Shown here: piece by piece, positions 7,503-15,063 of the stretch
Layout: the number at the start of each line of letters is the position of its first letter
How positions within the stretch are numbered: the first letter of the stretch is position 1
Assembly (NCBI GenBank): GCA_012519085.1
Contig: JAAYQX010000009.1
Coordinates: 1-39,479, forward strand
Origin: Clostridiaceae bacterium
GTDB lineage: Bacteria; Bacillota; Clostridia; Saccharofermentanales; DTU023
DNA length: 39,479 bases
Direction: 5' to 3'
Position numbers and translations under genes: made by a program
The notes under the pieces: generated by a model
The model's input: only the letters and a program-made list of their open reading frames with translations
What the model was told of the DNA's origin: nothing
Databases searched by the model: none

Positions 7503-8371
7503 TGAGTGAGCTTGATATCGCGGGCCAGCCTCCTGTTTCTTTGGATATAGTCAAATATATGCGAAAGACTCGCGGTGGCAAAATCAAAACGGCAACCAAA
7601 TCGAAAAGCAATCGCGCCATTAAAATAACGCTATTTGTCTTGCTGGCTCTTACCATATATGGTTTTTTAACCTTTGATTATAAAAACGTCGACATAGCGA
7701 AAGCCATGGCCGGCACTTGGAACAATGTCAAAGTATTATTCGGTCAACCGAAGTTGACATACGGCACTTGGGGCGGATCATTAAAGGCATTGTTTGTGAC
7801 ATTTTCTCTCGGTGCACTTGCTACTATTTTTGGAGCGATAATAGCTTTTTTCGGCTCCTTGCTGTGCGCTAAGAATATCGCTAATCCATATGTAGCCAAT
7901 ATTACAAAGAGCTTCGTTGCCTTTATAAGGGCAGTGCCGACAATATTGTGGGTCTTGATTTTTACAGTTGCAGCGGGTCTAGGCAGTGTTGCAGCCGTTA
8001 TTGGCTTGACTTTCCACAGTGCCGGTTACTTGATCAAAGCATATGCCGAATCCATCGAAGAGATGGACGAAGGTACTATCGAGGCCTTAAAAGCCAGTGG
8101 CGCGAGTTTCTGGCAAATTGTGTTTCAAGCTATTCTCCCTTCCTCTATCAGCCGCATGACAGCATGGACATTCCTGCGTTTTGAAATAAATTTTACCAAT
8201 GCGCTGGCCGTGGGTGCGGCAGCAGGAGTGGGCGGTATCGGCTTTGATTTGTACATGGCCGGCAACCATTACTTTGATCTTCGCGAGCTGGGATACATCA
8301 CATATATTGTCGTGGCCGCGGTGATTCTGCTGGAAATGATAGCGACCAAAATAAAAGCGACTGTGAGATAA
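7502..8371 (+). CDS. phnE: Phosphonate ABC transporter permease (second copy)
   Basis: The second PhnE-type permease, 289 residues, with a longer polar N-terminal tail (about 1-38) before the first helix. The family stretch FIRAVPTILWVLIF (about 141-154) and an EAA loop IEALKASGASFWQIVF...LPSSIS (about 193-217) are clear. It differs strongly from the first copy outside these motifs, so the pair is old and probably specialised rather than a recent duplication. PhnCDE systems with two permeases are known in Firmicutes. It starts within the stop codon of the preceding gene. A 44-base gap separates it from the dehydrogenase gene. Confidence 0.93.
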   Translation: MSELDIAGQPPVSLDIVKYMRKTRGGKIKTATKSKSNRAIKITLFVLLALTIYGFLTFDYKNVDIAKAMAGTWNNVKVLFGQPKLTYGTWGGSLKALFVTFSLGALATIFGAIIAFFGSLLCAKNIANPYVANITKSFVAFIRAVPTILWVLIFTVAAGLGSVAAVIGLTFHSAGYLIKAYAESIEEMDEGTIEALKASGASFWQIVFQAILPSSISRMTAWTFLRFEINFTNALAVGAAAGVGGIGFDLYMAGNHYFDLRELGYITYIVVAAVILLEMIATKIKATVR

Positions 8372-8415
8372 GGACGCCGACAATAGCTATTTAAATTTAC
8401 GAAAGAACTCTGATA

Positions 8416-9408
8416 ATGCAACAAACTTTTTATGATTTTTCAGCATTTGAATTATTAAAAGATAAAAAACCGTTATTGGTGTGTGATGATGCCTTTGATT
8501 CATTTGGTATTGAGTTTCCTTGTGAAGTTACCAGATTCAGTGCTTTCACTTCCAATCCGGATTATGAGGATATAAAGTCAGGAGTAAAAGTTTTAAGAAA
8601 GAACAAATGTGACTTTATTGTAGCCATTGGCGGCGGGAGCAGCATCGACACCGCCAAGAGTATTAAGTACTACAATCATATCAATCTGCCTCTAATGGCT
8701 GTCCCTACAACTTCCGGCACCGGCAGCGAAGCAACTCACTTTGCTGTCATATATAGAAATGGTAAAAAACAATCCATTGCCGATAAAAGACTCTTGCCGG
8801 AATATGTTATTTTACAAGCCGACACGCTCAAAACACTGCCCTTGTATCAAAAAAAGTGCACCATGCTTGATGCACTCTGCCAGGCAATTGAGTCTTGGTG
8901 GTCAAAAAAAGCAACGCAAGAAAGTATTCTATATTCCCAAAAAGCCATCTATCTGATTCTCAGTAATATGGAAAGCTATTTGCATAACGATAATGATGGC
9001 AATACTAAGATGCTTGTTGCTGCCAATTTAGCAGGTAAAGCGATCAATATCACTACTACAACCGCACCCCATGCTATGAGCTATAAGCTAACCTCTCTTT
9101 ATGGGCTGCCGCATGGCCATGCTGTTGCTATCTGCCTGCCCAAAGTATGGCGGTACATGGAGAATTTTGATTACATCGCAAAGGCGCTGGGCACAGAACA
9201 TTATGAAGATGCAGTTTCGCTTTTTGAGGAAATGCTGTTAGAACTGGAAATCTTGCCACCTCAAAATATAAATGAGGACGATTTAGATATCCTGACCAAT
9301 TCGGTAAATCGTCAAAGACTAAGCAACAATCCGGTTAGACTTAATAAAAGCACCATAAAAAAATTATATAAAGAGATTTTGGAGATTGCAGATGGCGAAG
9401 AAAATTAA
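8416..9408 (+). CDS. Iron-type alcohol dehydrogenase, probable phosphonoacetaldehyde reductase family
   Basis: A 330-residue member of the iron-containing alcohol dehydrogenase family, resembling the phosphonoacetaldehyde reductase (PhpC-like) group. The dinucleotide-binding GGGSSIDTAK lies at 72-81 and PTTSGTGSEAT at 97-107. Of the four usual metal ligands, Asp152 (LDAL), His219 (PHAMSY) and His233 (LPHGH) are present. The second position, normally His in DALxHAIE, is Gln156 in DALCQAIE. The substrate is likely phosphonoacetaldehyde/2-hydroxyethylphosphonate, or acetaldehyde released by the neighbouring PhnX domain; the sequence does not decide. The protein is shorter than typical members (about 380). 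The gene overlaps the PhnX-PhnW gene by 17 bases and is the fifth gene of the phosphonate operon. Confidence 0.8.
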   Translation: MQQTFYDFSAFELLKDKKPLLVCDDAFDSFGIEFPCEVTRFSAFTSNPDYEDIKSGVKVLRKNKCDFIVAIGGGSSIDTAKSIKYYNHINLPLMAVPTTSGTGSEATHFAVIYRNGKKQSIADKRLLPEYVILQADTLKTLPLYQKKCTMLDALCQAIESWWSKKATQESILYSQKAIYLILSNMESYLHNDNDGNTKMLVAANLAGKAINITTTTAPHAMSYKLTSLYGLPHGHAVAICLPKVWRYMENFDYIAKALGTEHYEDAVSLFEEMLLELEILPPQNINEDDLDILTNSVNRQRLSNNPVRLNKSTIKKLYKEILEIADGEEN

Positions 9409-11233
9409 AGCAGTAATTTTCGATTGGGCCGGAACCACAGTAGACTATGGCTGTTTCGCACCGGTAAAAGGCTTTATAGATGGGTTTAACAGTATCGGTA
9501 TAGATATTACCAATGAAATGGCGCGCAAGCCGATGGGCTTATTGAAGATCGACCATACCCGGGCGATTGCCGCCATGTTACCGGATCCGATTTCCGAAGA
9601 ACAAATTTTACAGGCCTATGAAGTATTTGAGAAAACTCTCTTTACTAATATTGAACAGCACTGCGATATTAAGGACTATGTTGCAGAAACAGTTGCTGCT
9701 CTGCGGGAGCAAGGAATCCAAATCGGTTCCACTACAGGATACACAGCCGCTATGATGGAGCGCGTCTTGCCCAAAGCTAAGGAGAATGGATTTTCTCCCG
9801 ATTTCTGTATCAGCGCCGACCAGGTTGCCAAAGGCAGGCCGTACCCGTACATGATCTGGAATAATCTCATGCAATTCGGCATTTCGGATCCGCGGGAAGC
9901 CATAAAAGTCGGGGATACAGTCGCTGATATAGCAGAGGGTAAAAATGCCGGTTGTTGGACTGCAGGTGTCATTATGGGCTCGTCGGAACTCGGACTTACA
10001 CGCGATGAAGTTGCCGCTTTATCAGAAGAGGAGTTGAAAGAGCGCACAGCCATTGTTCGCGCGGCGTATTACAAGGCCGGGGCTGATTATATAATTGAAG
10101 ATATGAACGAACTTTTAGCTGTTATTGCTGATATAAACCGAAAACTGGATCAAAATGCTGCTCGGATTTTATTGACACCAGGTCCGCTGACAACACGCCA
10201 TTCCGTGAAGCATGCCATGCTTACCGATCATTGCACCTGGGATGATACATATAAAGCGATCACAACTTCTGTGCTGGACGATATTACGTATATTTCTGCC
10301 AACAATGATTATGCTACCGTTTTATTGCAAGGCAGCGGTTCATATGCGGTAGAAGCCATGATCAATAGTCTGTGCGGGGAAAACGAAAAAATCTTGTTTT
10401 TAGTGAACGGCGAGTATGGCAGACGGATGTTAACTATTGCCGATAATTCGGGCAAGGATTATGAATGTTTAGTATTTGACATGACCCGGCCGATAGATGT
10501 TTCAGTGGTTAAAGAAAGATTAAAAAAAGACCCAAACATTGCTGTGGTTGTATTCGTTCATTGCGAAACCACAACCGGTATTATGAATCCTCTGGCAGAT
10601 TTGACAAAGCTCGCTAAATCATATGGCGCGAAGGTTTTTGTCGATGCCATGTCCAGCTTTGCAGCTTATGAGATCGATATGCCGGGCCTTGATATTGATG
10701 CACTGGCGGCAAGTTCCAACAAGTGTCTGGAAGGATTGCCCGGGCTGGCTTTTGTCATAGCGAAGAAAACGCTGATAGAGGAGAGTTGCGGCAATTCTGT
10801 ATCCCACAGTCTTGACCTGTTTGATCAATATCAAGGTCTATATGCGGGCGGCGGCAAGTTCCGCTTTACCTCGCCGACCAATGTCTTGCTGGCTCTGAGA
10901 CAGGCTATTGTCGAATATAAGAAAGAAGGCGGACTGATAGCCCGCAGAGAGCGCTATATGGAAAATAATGAAATTCTGGTGCGAGGACTCGAAAAACTTG
11001 GTATCCGACCCATAATCGCACCTGAAAATCAATCGTATATCATTACAACCTTTGAATTGGGGAATCTTAATTTCGCCAAATTGTACGAAGCGCTTAAGTC
11101 CAATGGATTTATTATCTATCCCGGCAAACTAACCTCAATGCCAACATTCAGATTGGGTAATATCGGCAATGTATATCCCGAGGATATGATTGCGCTTGTA
11201 GCTGCCATAGAAGAATGTATCTGTGAGACGTAG
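9392..11233 (+). CDS. Fused phosphonoacetaldehyde hydrolase - 2-aminoethylphosphonate transaminase (PhnX-PhnW)
   Basis: One 613-residue polypeptide carries both enzymes of 2-aminoethylphosphonate breakdown. Residues 1 to about 250 are a HAD-family phosphonatase: nucleophile Asp11 in FDWAGTT, Schiff-base Lys52 in MGLLKIDH, and the KVGDTVADI acidic motif (173-181). Residues about 259-613 are the class V aminotransferase PhnW, opening with LLTPGPLTT and carrying the PLP lysine at 445 in SSNKCLEG. The transaminase converts 2-aminoethylphosphonate and pyruvate to phosphonoacetaldehyde and alanine; the hydrolase releases acetaldehyde and phosphate. Both halves keep their catalytic residues. ATG 9392 is preferred over TTG 9386 because GGAG (9381-9384) is seven bases upstream. 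No convincing terminator lies in the 152-base convergent gap to murE. Confidence 0.93.
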   Translation: MAKKIKAVIFDWAGTTVDYGCFAPVKGFIDGFNSIGIDITNEMARKPMGLLKIDHTRAIAAMLPDPISEEQILQAYEVFEKTLFTNIEQHCDIKDYVAETVAALREQGIQIGSTTGYTAAMMERVLPKAKENGFSPDFCISADQVAKGRPYPYMIWNNLMQFGISDPREAIKVGDTVADIAEGKNAGCWTAGVIMGSSELGLTRDEVAALSEEELKERTAIVRAAYYKAGADYIIEDMNELLAVIADINRKLDQNAARILLTPGPLTTRHSVKHAMLTDHCTWDDTYKAITTSVLDDITYISANNDYATVLLQGSGSYAVEAMINSLCGENEKILFLVNGEYGRRMLTIADNSGKDYECLVFDMTRPIDVSVVKERLKKDPNIAVVVFVHCETTTGIMNPLADLTKLAKSYGAKVFVDAMSSFAAYEIDMPGLDIDALAASSNKCLEGLPGLAFVIAKKTLIEESCGNSVSHSLDLFDQYQGLYAGGGKFRFTSPTNVLLALRQAIVEYKKEGGLIARRERYMENNEILVRGLEKLGIRPIIAPENQSYIITTFELGNLNFAKLYEALKSNGFIIYPGKLTSMPTFRLGNIGNVYPEDMIALVAAIEECICET

Positions 11234-11385
11234 AGTCCGGTCGATATCTTATACTTCAGCGTTTTCTGCTATTCTGGCTGGAAGCGGCGCGGTAGCAAAC
11301 ATTTGTGGCGACGAAGCTAAAGACAACCGAAACTAAAAACGGACTTAAGCTAAGGGCGGGAGAGATTTGTTAATTTGCGGCTGAA

Positions 11386-12894
11386 TCAATGCCGGGCATC
11401 GTAATCGGCGACAAGCTCACGGGCAATGGATACATCGGATTGAATCGGAACGTAGTCGTCACCGCGCATCTGACTGCTTTCATCACCTTTGCCCAGAATC
11501 AGAAGCAGAGTCTTATCCCGGGCAGCATTAAAGGCGGCACGGATAGCTTCTTTGCGGTCCGCAATAATCTCATACTTGCCGTTGACTGATTCGATATAGC
11601 GCCCAACCTCCCGCGAGATGTCCTCGACGGACTCATAGCGGGGGTCTTCCTCCGTCAGATAGATATAATCAGCCTGCCTGCCTGCGACCAAGCCCAGATC
11701 CTGCCTGCGGCTGATACCTTTGGAGCCGGGGCAGCCGAAGATTGCTACCTGTTTGTAGCCTGGGAAATCATGTCTGGTCGTTTCGAACAGCTTTTCAAAT
11801 GAGAGCTTATTATGCGCGTAATCGACCAGAGTCACGATCTTCCTGTCCGCGGTGGCAAAGACTTCCATCCTGCCGGCGGTGCGGGCAGTGAGCGCTCCGG
11901 CTTGCATGAACTCAAGCGGGCAGCCCAGCAGATAGGCGATAGAGATAGCAGCCAGCGCATTTTCGATATTGAATAATCCCAGCATACCTATCTCGAAAGG
12001 GAAAGTGCCCTCCGGCAGCTTGACATCAAAGCTATAACCCAGCCCTTTACTCTGCACATTTGCAGCTACCACATCTGCCAGATCATCACGGCAGGAATAA
12101 TACAGCAGCTGATTGTCTTGCTTCACTGCCGCAGCGGCGACAGTGTTCAATTCGGGCAGGTCACGATTTATCACCGCCCGCTTGCTGTGCTCGAAGATGC
12201 GCAATTTGGCAGTGAAATAATCAGCAAAATCATGATGTTCGATGGCGCTGATATGATCTTCCGCAATATTCAAGAAGGCGGCGACATCAAGCTTGACACC
12301 ATCTAAGCGATTGTATTTCAAGCCCTGTGATGAGACTTCCATAACCAGATAGCGGATATCACTGCTGCGCGCCTGGTGCAAATGACGGTAGAGTTCCATA
12401 GCCTCCGGTGTGGTCAGATGCGACTCGAAACACTCGACTCCGTCATAAGTATTAATAGTTGAGATGAAGGCGATATCTGGTTGTCCGGCGTCTTTTTGCC
12501 ACAGGTTAAGCATCTCTCTCAAGAAATACAAGGTGGTGGACTTACCCTTAGTGCCGGTGATGCCAATGATGCTGATATCCTGTTCCGGATGGTTGTAGTA
12601 GCGTTGAGCCAGCAGCGGCATGGCCTCGCGAACATCGTGGACTATGATATGAGGTAGATCCGACAGGGGGGCGCCTTCGGCAATATAAGCGACGGCGCCT
12701 TTGGCAATAGCTTGTTGCAGATATGCGGGCTTGAAGGCGCTGCCTTTACAGACAAATAGGCTGCCCGGCGTGACTTGCCTGGAGTCGTAGGTCAGTCCGG
12801 TGATCAAGGGATTGCCGCCCAACTTGCTCCGGCTGACCAGAACACCGAGGTCGTGGGCATATTCTGCTAGTTTATATCGTTCGAGTACAGCCAT
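11386..12894 (-). CDS. murE: MurE-type UDP-MurNAc-tripeptide ligase
   Basis: A cytoplasmic peptidoglycan precursor ligase that should add the third residue (diaminopimelate or lysine) to UDP-MurNAc-L-Ala-D-Glu. It has 502 residues. The ATP loop is GTKGKST (114-120), the carbamylated lysine is Lys230 in FTAKLRIF, and the C-terminal domain starts near 340. The C-terminal motifs differ from textbook MurE: DYAHNKLSFEKLF replaces DYAHTPDAL, and GCPGSKGISRRQDL replaces GCGGDRDRGKRP. These changes resemble the Streptococcus-type lysine-adding branch. The substrate-selecting motif is EDPR (416-419), between DNPR of DAP enzymes and DDPN of lysine enzymes, so specificity is open. It could be a MurE paralogue. 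The frame extends upstream to 13341, but GGAGGAG six bases before ATG 12894 fixes the start. Confidence 0.85.
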   Translation of the reverse strand: MAVLERYKLAEYAHDLGVLVSRSKLGGNPLITGLTYDSRQVTPGSLFVCKGSAFKPAYLQQAIAKGAVAYIAEGAPLSDLPHIIVHDVREAMPLLAQRYYNHPEQDISIIGITGTKGKSTTLYFLREMLNLWQKDAGQPDIAFISTINTYDGVECFESHLTTPEAMELYRHLHQARSSDIRYLVMEVSSQGLKYNRLDGVKLDVAAFLNIAEDHISAIEHHDFADYFTAKLRIFEHSKRAVINRDLPELNTVAAAAVKQDNQLLYYSCRDDLADVVAANVQSKGLGYSFDVKLPEGTFPFEIGMLGLFNIENALAAISIAYLLGCPLEFMQAGALTARTAGRMEVFATADRKIVTLVDYAHNKLSFEKLFETTRHDFPGYKQVAIFGCPGSKGISRRQDLGLVAGRQADYIYLTEEDPRYESVEDISREVGRYIESVNGKYEIIADRKEAIRAAFNAARDKTLLLILGKGDESSQMRGDDYVPIQSDVSIARELVADYDARH

Positions 12895-12939
12895 TTGTGT
12901 CTCCTCCGACCTGATTAGCCACGGCTGGCGATTTAATTT

Positions 12940-12948
12940 ATCATAGCA
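12940..12948 (-). promoter_or_regulatory. Extended -10 promoter for the murE-type gene
   Basis: On the minus strand TGCTATGAT (12948-12940) is an extended -10 element, about 46 bases before ATG 12894. No good -35 is seen, as is common with TGn-extended promoters. The 341-base divergent region 12895-13235 contains only this and the opposite promoter. Confidence 0.4.
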
Positions 12949-13127
12949 CGCCGGAGGTAACCGCGTACACCGGAGGCCATTATTTCCCTGAAATGTTTTG
13001 CCGGACCGGAACGGTGGAAAGTGACACTTATAACAGACAACCGAAGACAGAACAATTGCAAAGCCGACAAATGGTACAGTTGCCTCCGTTAACTGGATTA
13101 TGGCTAATGCTACCGACAACTCTTTTC

Positions 13128-13169
13128 TTGAAGAGACATATCCTGTTATGCTAGACTGACACGCGTCAG
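13128..13169 (+). promoter_or_regulatory. Possible promoter with overlapping palindrome before the phosphoglycerol transferase gene
   Basis: TTGAAG (13128-13133) and TAGACT (13152-13157) are spaced by 18 bases. At the end of the -10 begins an inverted repeat CTGAC-N4-GTCAG (13156-13169), which would overlap the transcription start and could be an operator. Confidence 0.35.
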
Positions 13170-13235
13170 CTGTCTTTGTGAGGGAAATATCCTCTCGGAC
13201 ACTGAGATAGAAACTCAAAAGACGGAAAACAAAGT

Positions 13236-14831
13236 ATGGAAGCCCGAAAAGCGGAAGACCAAGCTGCGGAAATGCATAATTTCGGTCAACGAAGCACAGA
13301 AGCTGAAAAAACAGACCCGCCGGAGGATGGACAGAAGCCAAAGCGCACGCCCAATCTAAAACGCCGGGCGGTCATTAAAATAATCTTCTTTTTTGCCCTG
13401 GCTTGTGCCTTCTTTCTGACCTTATGGGGCGTTACTACCTACGACAGCTTGAATCTGAGTGAAATTGTTTTCCATATGCATTTGCCGTTCAAGGGAACGG
13501 GCGGCGGTCTCATAATCAAGGGCACGCTCTGGACCTTAATCCCCGCCTTTTTTGTCACATTCTGCTTTGGCTTTCTGATCTGGCCCTGGCCGGAGGATTT
13601 TGTACCTTTTGCTTGGCTCAGAAACCGCAAGTTAAAAACGCGTCTAGCCAGAGGTCTAACGCTTTTTCTGATTGTTATCGAGATTTTTCTCGTACAGTAT
13701 TATCTGGACATAGTCGGTTTTATCCGTGCCGAGTTCACCTATACTTCCTTTATTGAGGACAATTATGTCGATCCGGATCGGACCCATCTGCAAGCGCCGC
13801 CACAAAAGAGGAATCTGGTTTTCATTTTTCTGGAGTCTATGGAGTCCACCTATATGTCTAAAGCAGACGGAGGGATGATGGAGATCAGTCGGATAGAGAA
13901 TCTCACCCAACTGGCTAAAGAAAATGTCAATTTCTCACATCACGATCTGCTGGGTGGCTTTAGAAGCAGTAACGGTACCAGTTGGACTGTAGGTGCAGCT
14001 TTCGGTGCTGTTACCGGCCTGCCGCTCAAACTGCCTATCAATGTTAACGGCATGTCGAAGGTTGAGGAATTCTTCATTGGCGCTACGGCTCTGGGGGATA
14101 TTTTGAAAGAGGATGGCTACACAAATGTGATGATGACTGATTGCGATTCCACCTTCGGCGGTCAGGCTATGTTGTACGATCAGCATGGCGATCATCTGAT
14201 TCTCGATCTCAACTGGGCCAGAAAATCAGGCCGGGTGCCCAAGGACTATTTTGAGTTCTGGGGCTTTGAGGATTATAGATTATTTGAGTTCGCCCGAGAG
14301 GAGCTGTCTAATCTGGCGGCCGCCGGCAGACCGTTTGCTTTTACCCTCTTTACAATAGATACTCATTTTGAGGATGGTCATAAATGTCCGAAATGTCCCA
14401 ACCGTTTTAAAGATCAATATTCGAATGTCATTGCCTGTTCAGACCGGCTGGTGACGGATTTTGTGCGCTGGATTCAGGAACAGGACTTCTATGAAAATAC
14501 GACTATTATTCTGGTGGGTGATCATCTGACCATGGATAAGGATTTTATGAAAGAAGTTCCGCGCGAGGAGAGAGCTGTCTTTAATGTTTTTATCAATGCC
14601 GCCGCGACTCCGGTCAGAACCAAAAACCGTGAATTCATGGCAACAGATCTTTTCCCCACTACTTTGGCGGCCATGGGTTATGAAATTGAAGGCGATCGCT
14701 TGGGTCTGGGTACGGATTTGTTCTCCGGCAGGGAAACTCTGGCTGAAGAGCTGGGTGTTGAGGAGCTGGATCAGCGGTTCAAGGAGCGCTCCGCTTTCTA
14801 CGAGCATAAATTCCTGTATAATTGGCAATAG
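13236..14831 (+). CDS. LTA synthase/OpgB-family phosphoglycerol transferase
   Basis: A 531-residue membrane enzyme of the alkaline-phosphatase/sulfatase superfamily. Such enzymes move phosphoglycerol (or a similar group) from phosphatidylglycerol to an outer-surface acceptor. Three membrane helices are visible (about 45-66, 95-117, 138-158), fewer than the five of LtaS. The SFIEDNYVDP linker (171-180) and the extracytoplasmic domain follow. Expected active-site elements are present: Glu200 in FIFLESMEST, nucleophile Thr248 in NGTSWT (as in OpgB/MdoB), His in TIDTHFEDG, and the VGDHLTM metal site. A CPKCPNRF pair of cysteines is unusual here. The start has a weak ribosome site; ATG 13272 is an alternative. 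The polar N-terminal 40 residues are not family-conserved. It diverges from murE, so both neighbours serve the cell envelope. Confidence 0.85.
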   Translation: MEARKAEDQAAEMHNFGQRSTEAEKTDPPEDGQKPKRTPNLKRRAVIKIIFFFALACAFFLTLWGVTTYDSLNLSEIVFHMHLPFKGTGGGLIIKGTLWTLIPAFFVTFCFGFLIWPWPEDFVPFAWLRNRKLKTRLARGLTLFLIVIEIFLVQYYLDIVGFIRAEFTYTSFIEDNYVDPDRTHLQAPPQKRNLVFIFLESMESTYMSKADGGMMEISRIENLTQLAKENVNFSHHDLLGGFRSSNGTSWTVGAAFGAVTGLPLKLPINVNGMSKVEEFFIGATALGDILKEDGYTNVMMTDCDSTFGGQAMLYDQHGDHLILDLNWARKSGRVPKDYFEFWGFEDYRLFEFAREELSNLAAAGRPFAFTLFTIDTHFEDGHKCPKCPNRFKDQYSNVIACSDRLVTDFVRWIQEQDFYENTTIILVGDHLTMDKDFMKEVPREERAVFNVFINAAATPVRTKNREFMATDLFPTTLAAMGYEIEGDRLGLGTDLFSGRETLAEELGVEELDQRFKERSAFYEHKFLYNWQ

Positions 14832-14877
14832 TTTAAACCAAACCGATTTGATTAAGGTTAACCCTCTAATGTCATTA

Positions 14878-14961
14878 AATCGTAGAAAAGACTAGGTATT
14901 TTATCTGCAGTTATTTTAACTATTTACTTCTTGAATAATTGTTGGCATAAGGTCTACGATT
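14878..14961. repeat. 9-bp inverted repeat flanking AT-rich spacer, upstream of leuS
   Basis: AATCGTAGA (14878-14886) and its exact complement TCTACGATT (14953-14961) enclose 66 bases. A GCCAGT/ACTGGC hairpin lies further downstream towards leuS. No T-box consensus (AGGGTGG-type) is present, so this is not a tRNA-sensing leader. The 14832-15063 gap otherwise shows no gene. Confidence 0.5.
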
Positions 14962-15063
14962 AAGGCTGCAAGCTGGAAAACTGCCAGTTGGAGCCGAAGA
15001 CTGGCAAGCGGCGGCAATATATTGCATAATAGAGCTTTGAGTTCACAGAGGACGGGTATTTGC

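Noticed and set aside
12895-13341. N-terminal extension of the MurE frame by 149 residues
   Set aside because: The extension is unlike any Mur ligase, crosses the divergent promoter region, and a strong GGAGGAG site marks the ATG at 12894.
14832-15063. T-box leader for leuS
   Set aside because: No AGGGTGG-type conserved sequence and no antiterminator/terminator pair could be found.
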